A stretch of DNA of 64,000 nt from Owenia fusiformis (Eukaryota > Annelida > Polychaeta > Sabellida > Oweniidae). The translations under genes and the position numbers were made by a program. A model generated the notes under the pieces. It did no database searches and was not told where the DNA came from. It saw only the letters and a list, made by a program, of their open reading frames with translations. The stretch covers positions 5,644,001 to 5,708,000 of the forward strand of contig CAIIXF020000001.1 in assembly GCA_903813345.2 (NCBI GenBank), read 5' to 3'. This document shows positions 46,801 through 58,800 of the stretch, in pieces; within the stretch, counting starts at the first letter, position 1, and every line of letters starts with the position of its first letter.

Positions 46801-49800
46801 ATTCGATACCAAGATCTCCTCTATAGACCAAATAATGACAAAGCTACCAAACATTTCAATTCTAAGGTAAGATGTTTAACGTTAATTTTCAATGATAACG
46901 TTCATGGTAGCTGCCCAGAAAGCTTAATAACTTTGTTAGTTCTGATCCAATTTTGAATCAGTTTTCACTTTTATGTTGCTTAAACCTTCTGCTCATTGAA
47001 TAAAAGTCATAACATTGAAGAAATTCCATCGTACGGCTTCAGTTCTTAAAGATACATTGCTATACTTGAGAATTCTGAACGAAAAATAGATTTATGACGT
47101 CACAATTTATGCAAATGAGCTAATTTGCATAATTGAATATTTTAATTATATGAGAAATTTATTTAGGTTTAATTTGATACCAATATCATATCAATAGACC
47201 AAATAATGACAAAGCTACAAATGATTTAATATTCCAAGGTAGGATGTCTATAGATGCGTAACCATGGTAACGGAATGCTACAATACAGAGCAACCAATGA
47301 GAGTTTGCAAGGGCATCCGGCAGAAAATTGAACCTCAATATGTTACCTTTCAGAAAAGTATGGATGCCATAAATTAACAGAGACCGATACGTTAGGTACA
47401 TTTTTTGAAACGATAGAGAGGCATGGGTCTCTAACTATCACCTAAATAATGTAGTTCTCACTAATTAGTACCCAAATATTGTTTTACAATTCAACCACTT
47501 TTGATAAGGCAAATAAAGTAACTGCCTTGATTCCTTGCATCCATTTGGGACCAGGTAATTGTACATTCATTTTTTTTTTCAAAGTAAAGTTGCTTCCTTT
47601 AAAAAATATTATGGGGTCGGAACAAATATTATGAACATAAATGTACTGTATATATGTTAAAAAAGCCAAAAGGGTACCCCCCTCTGCCTACGTAATTAAT
47701 TTTATTTGTGGATGTATTTTGATATTGACCTTTATAAAGCAGCTTGATGATTTGTAGTCTATTGGTCTTTATCACTCACCTGACCAGCAGAATCTCTTAT
47801 TTTCTCTACCAGGAATGAACCATCTGTGTCCTTGAATGCGAGTATATCTCGTGTAATTTCTATGAGAAATGATTCTAGCTCCCCCTTATTCCACTTCTCC
47901 ATCACCTTGAAACAAAACAAATTGTCTGATATCTTATTCATGAATAACAAGCTATAGCTTTCCATTGTGATTAATATTAAGTCATTGAAATGTTATTCAA
48001 TGGTGTAGAATCCAGATTTGAAAATGACGTAAGCTACTATCAAATGTGGTTAATTTTCAAAATAAAATAATTTCCTATTGAGCCTAAGCATTCAGATGCA
48101 ACATTTACCAAGTTATAACCAGAATAAAAACAACAACTCCCAGAGTAGCAAATCCCACCAAATAAAACATATTTTATTGCATCCCTTGTTAATTTTGACA
48201 TTACATGATTAAATAACCAGGAAGTAGAGCTCTGTCCCTGAGGCATCAGCATATAAACCAAATTCATTAACTGGTCTTTGAGTTATCGAAGTTTACATTT
48301 TTTAGAAAATTGTGCCCATTTTGAATTGAGTGGCCATATGTAAAATTCCTTCTCGAGCAGAGGTCCAATGTCCATTAGGCAAAAGCCTATGAAATTTTAA
48401 CTGAAACCATTGAGTGGTATTTGAGTTATAGCATGGATGAATGAACGGATGGATGGCTTCTCTATATCCCTACCAGACTTCAGTGGTTCAGTGGGATAAA
48501 AACAAGGTTTTGTTTGATATTATCTAACTATTAGTTATTTTCAAGGGGCTTCCTTGGTTTTACTGACATAAGGTGAGTTTGGCAACTTACATTAGATATC
48601 TCATCAGGGGTCATTCCAAGAGTATCTTTCATCAGCTGGTATGCCTCACATATAAGTTGCATGTCTCCATATTCTATACCATTGTGAACCATCTTCACAA
48701 AGTGGCCAGCACCCTCATCTCCAACCTAAAACATAATGGCATTTAGGATTCTTCATTTATCATTTCTCTAAAAGTATACCATTTTATTGTCTGCACTGAG
48801 GGATTCCATGATAAAGAATGCACTTAAGGTTTCTACATTTAAGAATGCACTTAGGGTTTTAATCATTAAATAATGCACTTAGGGTTTTAATCATTAAATA
48901 ATGCACTTAGGGATTCTACTGAAACGTGCACTTAGAAGTTACATTTCAAATAATGTACTTAGGAATTCTATCATAATGAATGCACTTATATGAATTACAT
49001 ATCATAAAGAATGCACATACCCAATCACAACAAGGTTCATTCCCAACCTTGGCAGAAATCTTTTGGAAGATGTCTTTGATATGTGGCCTGTAAGTAATTG
49101 TTAATGTAAGTGTACTCGGGGACAAAATACCAGGGCAGATATGTACGATTTATGTGACATATTCACAAATACTTTGACTATTTTTAGTATTATGTTTAAT
49201 ATAAAATCTAGCTGCACTATAATATTCCAAAGAGAGAACACCAAACCTAAATTACATCATTTTAATTTTTTAAATTCCATCAAAATATTATTGATTAAAA
49301 TAAACTTTGAAGAGAGAGAAAGAGAGCAATATGACACCTATATATCGAACCATTCAAACCACTTACCACGCTTCCTCTGAGCCCCCAGGCATAAGGGAGG
49401 GGCCATACCTAGCCCCATCTTCACCCCCACTCACACCACTCCCAACAAATAGGATACCTTGATTCTTTAACTCTTTTGAACGCCTCTGAAAAATAGACAT
49501 TATAATTCAATCCAACATATGCACCATCAGTGAATATTGTGAGTTTGTAAGGTCTAGGAGAACCCTGCACAGAAATCATCAAAGGATTCAATTTTGTTCT
49601 GATCATTCCTCTAAGGTGTTGTTTCAAACTTTGCCCGAGATGTAAAGGAAACAACACCTAAGTGGAATGAATCAGCCACAATACATCAAGTCTCAGGATT
49701 GAATTCTTTTCACACATTGCAAGCTTTTTTAAACAATATCATCAAGATATGAAATGACTTAACCCTTAAAAATGGTTAGGCTATAGAGAATCACACCAAC

Positions 49801-52800
49801 ATTTATGGGGGGGGGGGGCTATGATCTCAAAAACGATCAATCATAGGGGGGTGTATCAGGTAGCATTGGAAAGGTTATTCAATTCCCAGTATTTTGAGCT
49901 TACTTTATATAATGTATATTGAGCCATTGTTAATGAAGAAATTCATATTCTAAGAACATTGGGGTTTATTGTTAAGTCAAAACTACTGAAAATTTGGGTA
50001 ACTTTGACAAGCTCTAACTTACCTCCTAGGGGGGGGGGGGTTAGAGTCACAATTTTAAGAAAATCCAAAGAATTCCTTAAGAGGAGGGGGGGGGGGCAGA
50101 ACTAATATATTTTCAAAGAAACTTAATGCAAGGGTCAAGTTGGGGCAAAAATAATATATTTTCAAAGAAACTTAATGCAAGGGTCAAGTTGTTGCTTCTG
50201 TTTGTGTTAGTCAGTATCATGGATTGTTACCTTGACAACCATCAAACACTTACCATTTAATCTGCATAAGCAAGTGGCTTGTTATTCCCTATGATACTAT
50301 TTATAGAACATTACTCAAATATGAACTTGATCAGCTTATCAGTTTCATTAGTTTAAAAAGAATGTAAAACGATCTTGGGTGGTTTGTTGATTATATAATG
50401 CATTCAGTTATATGAAATAGTGTTCTGATTGGCTTGAATTAGACACACCTTGCCTAGCTACAGTATGTGTGAAAATGATATTATTTCTGAGCATTAAAGT
50501 CCCCATATAAAGTTTAAACCACTTTGGCTTATATTGTAGTCTTATCCAATGTAATCAAAGTGTGATATGTGAAACCTTTTTTTAAATTTCAAAAAGTGTT
50601 TTTGATAGACTTTTTGTTCCAAAATTTGTGAATTTATTTAAAACTAACTTTTAGAGGTCACACATATACATGTATTTTAATTAGCCACAATTCACACCAA
50701 TGCATAGCATTCATCCTCGCATGTCTTTTGCTGAAAAAATTAGGAAAATCGGTTCATAAATAAGCGTGAAATGAACTCATCAGTGCATGAAAATGGTTCC
50801 GAGAAAAATGCATTTCAAAATTTTAGTTCTCATAGAAACCAATGGTACAATGATATCTAAAACATAATATATTCTTCCTTTTAACCTGGTTAGACAATTA
50901 ACATTGGTCTAGCAATTTAGAAAAGATTGACATCGAAAAAAAATTTCAATTTTTTTCAAAAGTCTCTAAAATAACTTTTAAAGTCATGACAAATAGTAAA
51001 TGAATGATAAAAAAATATTTTCAAACTTAAGACAGGGACTTTAACTGATTTTTATAATTTTATTTTGATATCAAAAATATGAATGCCTTATTACATTGCT
51101 GTCTCTGTACTCGGAATTGCCACCATCTATGATGATATCGCCTGGCTGTAATAGAGGGACAAGTTTCTCTATGAAGGCATCCACAGCACTACCAGCCTTC
51201 ACCAGCAGCATGACTCTCTTGGGGCGCTTCAGCTTGGAGACCATGTCCTCCAGAGACTTGGCTCCTATTATCTTAGTCCCTTTAGCTTCATTCTGGAGGA
51301 ACCTTTCAACTTTCTCAACAGTTCTATTGAAGGCACATACCTAGAATAATGTAGACAAATAATATTTGTTGTTTTTATTTATGTACACACACTTGTAAAC
51401 ATATAATCAACGAACACATAAATGTAAAATGGTACGGTTCATGGTGATTCCCGAGGCTAATTCCTTCATTTACAATTTTCCCAAAGTTTTGTTTGCATAA
51501 AGGTTTATATGTTTTGAAACCATCTTTTGACATCCATCATTTTACCAATATTCTAGAAAGGTCATGTTGTAGGTAGGTCAAATTACAAATACAACATGGA
51601 TAACAATATTGATGTTTTTGCACAATTTATGTACTAAGCAAACTGCATGAAATAAAATAGAAATTGTTTCCCTTTGTCAAATAAAAATAGCACCATGGGT
51701 ACTGGGCTCACATGGTATAGCGATTTCAGTCTAATTGACAGCGAGAATTGAGAATTTAAAACCTCATTGCCACTCTAAGAGAGCTTTACTTGGAGATTAA
51801 TGCAAATCCAAACCAAACAATAGTTTTTTGACAAAAGTGGTAGCCATTTTCGATTTTTAAAGATTTATTTTCAAGCCAGACTTGGTAATACACACGAGAA
51901 CATATAATTTTAATGCAAATGAAGTTACAATTTCTGAGCTCGCATAGAGAATTTTCCCTTTAAAAATTGCCATAATTATTGACAGACAGACAGACAGATG
52001 GACAAACAGACAGACAAGTGAGTGAATGCAATAGGTCACCGTATGAGCTAGTAATAAAAAAAATGTAACAGATACTTTTGAACACTGAAGCTGTGTAATT
52101 AAAAATATATGACTCACCACAAAGCCATTGTCGTTCATGTTGAGAATCAGGTTCTGACCCATGACGGCCAGGCCAATCAGAGCAATATCTGCGCTGGAAA
52201 TATAAAGATGAAAATTTTGTCTTCTCTCAGGAATTTGTGTGAGGGGGTATTACATAACATTCTATATGCTTGAAAATAATGTAGGCAAAACTTTAATCAA
52301 AATGATTAAATTCTGGAAAGGTGGCAACTAATGTCTGTCATGAAAGGTTTCATATAAATCATGAAAATATGCAATACAGTAAAACTTGTGTATAGTGAAC
52401 ATTTTTTTGCCAAGAAAAAACGTTCACTGTAGGTAGGTGTTCACTAGAGAGAGGGTAATTTATACAGAAGTCAGTGGACTATGTGCGTAGGAAGGGTGTC
52501 CACTAGGGACAGGTGTTCACTAGAGAGAGGTGTTCACTAAGACAGGTTTTACTGTATGTTCAAAAAATATAGATCTCTGGGAATTATTGTTTTGATCATT
52601 TACACCAAGGAAAACAAAACTTACAGAAAGCAAATAATAAGGCCTTATTTAAAATCTATCAATTAATAAGTTACAATGATATGAAAACAGTTCTCATAAC
52701 TTAATTAAATCTATTGCTCTCTATGGATCAAGTTTATGGTGCAGCAATATAACTAGCAACCATGACTACCTAATTAATCTGGAAATCAAAATAAACACAA

Positions 52801-55800
52801 ATTTAAAAAACATTAAAATAGAAATTCACACTTAGCTAGGCAAGGTGTGTCTAATTCCAGCGAATCAGAACACGCTATTTCATATCACTGCATTCCGTTA
52901 TATAATCAATAACAAACAAGGTCACCAGTTAAACAGTTGTCATGGTGATGACTGGACTCTACAGATTGAAAGTGATACTTTGCCAACTTGGCCCTTCTTT
53001 TAGTGATTTCGTATCTTTTAGATGATTTTGTAAAAAATATTTTGCAATGTGTGAAAAGAATTTACGCCCTAGACTCAATGCATTGTGTAATGACCATTCT
53101 TTTCAGGCGTTGTTTCCTAAAGTTTACACTTAATGCCCTGCATCATGCTAATTTTGGAAAACAACACCTCCAAGGAATGGTCATTCCACATTGCATTTAG
53201 TCCAGGGCTTACTCCTTCATGTCCTTAAACAATCGTATGGAATATCTGAAACATGTTGCGGGGGGGGGGAAAGCAAAACTGAATTCCTCTAACATTAGTG
53301 TTACCCATGTAAATGTTGATGTTAATGTTATTTCCTCGACTCATGCTTGTTTACATCTACTTCTCTTGGCAGCATTCATAATGGTAGTGATATATTAAAA
53401 AAATATGTGACAAAAGTGGCAAACAGAGAATGGGAGTAAACCTGAAGTGACACGAAGTGGTTTTATAGGTGAAACTCAATATCCAGAGGGCAGGGTCACA
53501 TCTGAGTTGCATGTGTTGTGAATACTCTTCACATTTTATGATAAAGTTGAACCCCTCCTTCATGCATTTAAATATGTTACATAAACTTTCATTCAAAAGC
53601 TTGGGTTTAGGTTTCGTGTTTTCCTGATTTTTTTTATCCAATGTAAATTTAGCATAAATCTACTTATTACTAATCTATAAACTAGCTTTGAGTATAATTT
53701 TAATATGAAATCCAACTGAATAGCTTATATATATGAGGAGTGATCAAGTACAGGGTGTTCAAAAAAAACGCAACCCAAAGAAATCGCTATATCTTGGAAA
53801 ATACTTATTCAATTATATTCATTTTTTCAGGAAAGAAAGGAGAGACTGTGTATGTATAGCTCCTGTACTTGATTAGTTGTAAAACATGATGCCTTGGACA
53901 CCTGCTCAAAAGACAGTTGTACTAGGAAAATATGAAAAACGCAGTCAGGGGTGACTGCAACTGCAAAAAAGCTAAATAACTTCCTAACCATAGTGTTTTG
54001 GCTCTTCAAATTTGGCACAAATCATCTTCCTTGAATGTATGATAAATCTGTATGAAATCAAAATCACTCAAGGGACTTTTCAGTAACTCTTTTGACTGCA
54101 ATATGATTGAAATAAATGTATAATGAACAAGAACTTTTCAGTTATGGTTGAAATGCTTTCAAAACGCAGCCAAACTTTTTTGAAGACTTTTTGAAGACAA
54201 AATATGGTAATGCTTGTTGATATGTATTCATTTCAATGAAGGAGGTATAGGTATCCCAGGACTGACAATTACGCCTTTTCATGTTTTATCTTTAGTCAAA
54301 AGAAGTTTAATCACTAAACCTTTTACACCTTATTTCCAGATAAGTATTTGCTATCCCTTGGACTAGAAGAAATGGATTGGAATCGTCTGTTGACGCAATG
54401 GTTTCACTCTTATTTATCAACCAGGGAAACAGATAAAAAATTCTCTTGGAGTGGTGATCATTTGTTCATTCACCTCACAAATCAATTCATTCAAAACCTG
54501 AGAAAATTTGGATAGCTTGTAATTTATGTACAGATACATCAAGCCTAACCATCAACAACGTACAGTGACAAAACAGGCCATCGTACACTTTAGATGTACG
54601 GTATCACTATTCTAACTGATAAGAAGCAAAAACTATGATGTGGATGTGATTTAGGTTTTAAAAATTAATCTTAGGAATACTAAAGGATTTCATGTTTAAT
54701 TTCATATGTATTCAATTTGGAAGACATTTACCTTTCTAATTACGTTAAGAGATTTTCAAGCAGTGCTCAAGTTTTTTCCTAGTAAATCCACCCACTAACA
54801 ATGATCGGTTGAAAAAGGTTGGTTTTTTCACATTTCCTTTGGTCATCTTTTCCCCTGTTGCCTAGTTTCCAGATATTGCATAAACAGGATTTTAAAAAGT
54901 CATCTTCAACTAGCTAGTACAGATCTCTCTGTCAACTTCTTAAGATTATTGTAATTCATAAAAGTGTATCTTATTACGTTTAAGTACCAAACATCATGCA
55001 TTTAGCTCAATTTGCATCACCGTTGCGTTGTACCCTACCCCGCACGTTCAACTGTCATGCTTAATTTGGTGAACAACCTTTGAAGATTTACTTACAGTAT
55101 ATTGTTATTGGTTTGTACTTGAATTCTATGCAAATACATTTGCGACAGTTTCCCCTCTCACATGGCCTATATATTAATTTAAATGTGAGTAGTTACTATT
55201 AGACGGTGATGCTTAGAAGAAGTGATCGTACTCAAATCACATTCTCATATTGCAAGAAAGCTAATTAAACTTTATGTATCATTGAAGTACATGTAGTATC
55301 CTTGGTTTATAAACATTGAATACTGTTTTTATTTTGCCCCCGTTATAACAATTATAAAAATAAACATTGAAAGCATACGCCAAAACAAAACAAGCACGTA
55401 AGTTTTACAGAAAATACAAATTAAATCATTCATCATTTCAAATTAAAACTGAACAATATTACTTTAACTTTATTTAACCTAGAACCTTTGAACTCAAGCA
55501 CTTTCCAGATATAGCGTAAACTTGAAAGTCATCTTCGATTAGCTAGTATAGATATCTCCATGAACTCCTTAAGATTATTAAAATTCATAAAAGTGCAACA
55601 TAACATAACGTTCCGACGCCGAATAGTCAAAGAGGTTGGAAGATAACACCCCATGGTCAAATATTAATCACCATATCAACACTTTCATAAAATGAAATAG
55701 CACTCAACATGGGGTAACTTTTACCTGTTAATCTGTACCAGGGATACATGAACATGTTCATTGAACATCACTTGTTACTCATAAAACCCTTAACGCGTTT

Positions 55801-58800
55801 TGAAATTAAATCATTGCATTGTTTAATATTATATCTCATGCATTTCATTTACTGGGACAACGTACATTGGAGATGACTACGTACATCTTTAATTTTTTAA
55901 ATTATACCAAATTCATGAATATTTTAAACCTTCAACCGTCTTAAATTGTGTAGTTTAGAGAAACATATTCTCAAGATATGTGTAAAAAAACACATTTTTC
56001 CAACCGACCAACTACATGGGTAGATTAACAACGAAAAAAATTGAGCGCTGCTCGAAAATCTTTTACCATAATTAGAAAGCTAAATGTCCTCCAAATCGAA
56101 TACACACAAAATCAAACATGAATTCCTTTAAGTATTCCTCAAATTAATTTTTGAAAAGCTACATCAAACCTACATCATAGTTTTCACTTCAAATCAGTTG
56201 ATACTGACACCGTACACCTAAAGTGTACAACGGTATATTTTGTCACTGTATGTTGTCGATGGTCAGGCGTGTACGAAATGAGGCTTTTGTATGTCACTTA
56301 ATATTGCATCTTATTTTAACATTCAAATAAATTGTTGAATGTAATCATGGCAGTAGAGACATTTCTAATGTTTCAAGCGTTCCATATCAAAATCTGTAAC
56401 ATATTGCCTTAGAAAACAAAGCAAATAAGACGTGGATTTTGCAATTTAAAAACTAAGGATTTTGCAAGGCTTATGCATATACAAACGTATCTAGATGTCC
56501 AAAAATCATATCCATGAATTTAAAAATGGTGGGTTTAATCTAACATTCTGTTGAAATCCCGTGTTGTTTTCAAACTCATATTTTATGTTTGTTTGAATAT
56601 TTAAGTCTACCATCAGAAATAAAGTGTGGCGTTAAATAAAGTGGCAGCAAAGAATACATTATAGTGTAAAATGTATATTGTAATTTCTATAATATAGCCT
56701 ATATTATACAGCTGGCAGAATATATAGTCCTGTTAGGAGGGGTTAGGCTATAGGGTGACCCAAAAAACAGAGCCCTCTAAAAGTGTAATGATTTCATAAA
56801 TACCTATCCTATAAACCCAATATTTTATGTGATTCAACAAGAATCTATTGGTGATGATATGATATCAAGTTTGTTACACAAAATTATTATTGTGATATCA
56901 TGGATGGTCTTAGAATGTGTCCAATTTTCAGAAAATCAACATTGAGACAAAATAGTAACTTGAGATTTTATGAGTTATTCAGAAGGAAATTCCATTGGAT
57001 GAATTATTGAGAATTGGTCCAATGGAAAGCAAAATGGTCATGAGTATTGCATGACATGTGATATTAAAGTCAAATATTTAACAATTAATGAGTTGGAAGA
57101 GGAAGAAATGAGAACTGTTAAACACCTGATTAGAAAAAATGATCCGCTTACACCTACCTAGGCCTACCCCCAAAATTAGTGGGCCCAGAAAGTTTTTTAG
57201 TTTTTGGGCCCCAAGATTTTGTATGGGCCTTAAAGGTGCAACAATTAGTGCAGGAGGGCCATTCAACGATCATCGACAAAATATATTTAAGTTTGTATAT
57301 TTCATCAAGACTAACATATATTTGTATCTACAAAGAAACCCCCTGGATAAACATTATTTCAGCTGATATTCCTCTTGAAACGTGGTGAATCTTTAAAATC
57401 TAAAAGTGGGACTCCCTTTACAGAAGCTTTGAACTGAATTAACACGTCTTAAAGCTGAAATTGAGAGTTTATCCATACATTTTAAGAAAACTGGAACTTG
57501 CATACCTAAAGTCGGAGACATCATGGGCTTTCTAATTGAAAGCCCATGGAGACATTAATAAACCTCAACCATCAAAAGTTGTCACAATGAGCTAAATTCT
57601 AAGTTTCCCAAGCGGTAGAAAAATAATTCCCGTTCACTTTAAGTAGCACAATAAATGAATCCAAAGCTTCATACCTGCAAATGATAGATAAATTCCTACC
57701 AAATCGAACAAATGTTTTCATGAATCGCCATGTTTTTGATCCAAGGAGGATTGACTCCTAGAATGCAACATCAGTTAACCTTATTTACTCGTGACAGGTT
57801 TCAAAATGGCGGAATGGCATTTTGAAAGCGGGCACGTGTCATGTTGCATTCTGGGAGCCAATCCTCTTTGCGGCGTATTCGGGCTCCAAAATCACCTCAA
57901 CATTTGAAGAGTCAGCATTAACATGTGAATATCCACTTCAAATTTTGAAGTTCCTATTTGTCATTATAGACACAAATTCCACAATATTTGGACTTACTAG
58001 GATGGAGAAAATAGAGCACTGAATACACTGAGGTAAGAATTTATTACATGTGCGACAGCATGTATTTTCATAGCTATAGTAATTCTTTATGTTCCCCACT
58101 GTATTGCTAAGGTTGTTGGGACACTTCCTCAATGATCTCAACCTCTAGGCCAGAGGGGGATTAACACCAGAGTTCAAAGATGACATACGCTTATAATGTA
58201 AACCTGTATTGAGATGACATACACCTCTGATTGGTCCAAATCGATAAACAAAAATGGTGGATTCAAAATTTTCTAATAACGCTTTGAATAATATTATGTT
58301 GATTCCTGACGTATTAACCAATATCATAGCTTGGATTTTCAAATCAAGATAAAGAAATATGCACATGCTATCTATTGCAAGACTTACGCCTGCCACAACC
58401 GTCGCCATGTTAATCAGTGTTTTTAAGTAGCGCAAGGATCCTGCCATGACCGTGGTAGTGTTAGCGTGTAAGCCTGGTATAACCGTGACAGGCTGGTATA
58501 ACCGTGACAATGCTGTATTATATTGCAAGGCCTGTCATGACCCTGGAAGTGTATCGTGGAAGCCTGGCGCGACCGAGCCTTTATTGTGGTTTATAAGCGA
58601 ATGTAAATATTAATGTACAGTAATTTTGATTTTGACATGATTAAGGTACATGTAGTTAAGCCTAAACACCATGATCATAGTATTAAACTGTTTAATTGTA
58701 ATGCCGATCACTTAAAATTGTTAAGGATATTCCTGGCATTAATGTCATACATATTTACTAGTCATTGCAATACATTATAACGGTCATAGTAGGACTAAGC

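Larger units (their letters stand above)
40944..47437. mobile_element. 6.5-kb inverted-repeat structure, ~1.08-kb arms
   Basis: Arms 40,944-42,025 and 46,357-47,437 are inverted copies. Outer ends begin GTTAGAGACCCATGCCTCTC; inner parts share TTATTGAGT and TTTTGAC..CAGGGGTCAAAA. Each arm holds two ~370-bp direct sub-repeats (GCTTTGTCATTATTTGGTCT). The outer ~215 bp of the arms differ at about four sites, the inner parts much more. A 69-71 residue frame in each arm (at 40,980 and 47,401) is the same sequence read twice. No transposase recognised. Confidence 0.85.
40000..47779 (-). other. PGD intron 7 (7.8 kb), transposon nest
   Basis: Almost entirely repeat: an RCF element at 40,012-40,690, then the 6.5-kb inverted-repeat structure with at least three smaller elements inside. 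Degenerate GATGTTAACA / AATGTCACATGGATG words recur between 44,040 and 44,500. No gene is recognised. Confidence 0.8.

Noticed and set aside
40980-47401. Duplicated 69-71 residue protein gene
   Set aside because: The two frames are the two arms of one inverted repeat; no homologue or splice context is evident.
57675-57721. Alternative first coding exon of PGD ([15 protein letters not shown], donor GTATGA)
   Set aside because: Phase fits, but it adds about 14 residues the enzyme does not have elsewhere, lies inside a TA-flanked element, and starts at the second of two ATGs in different frames.
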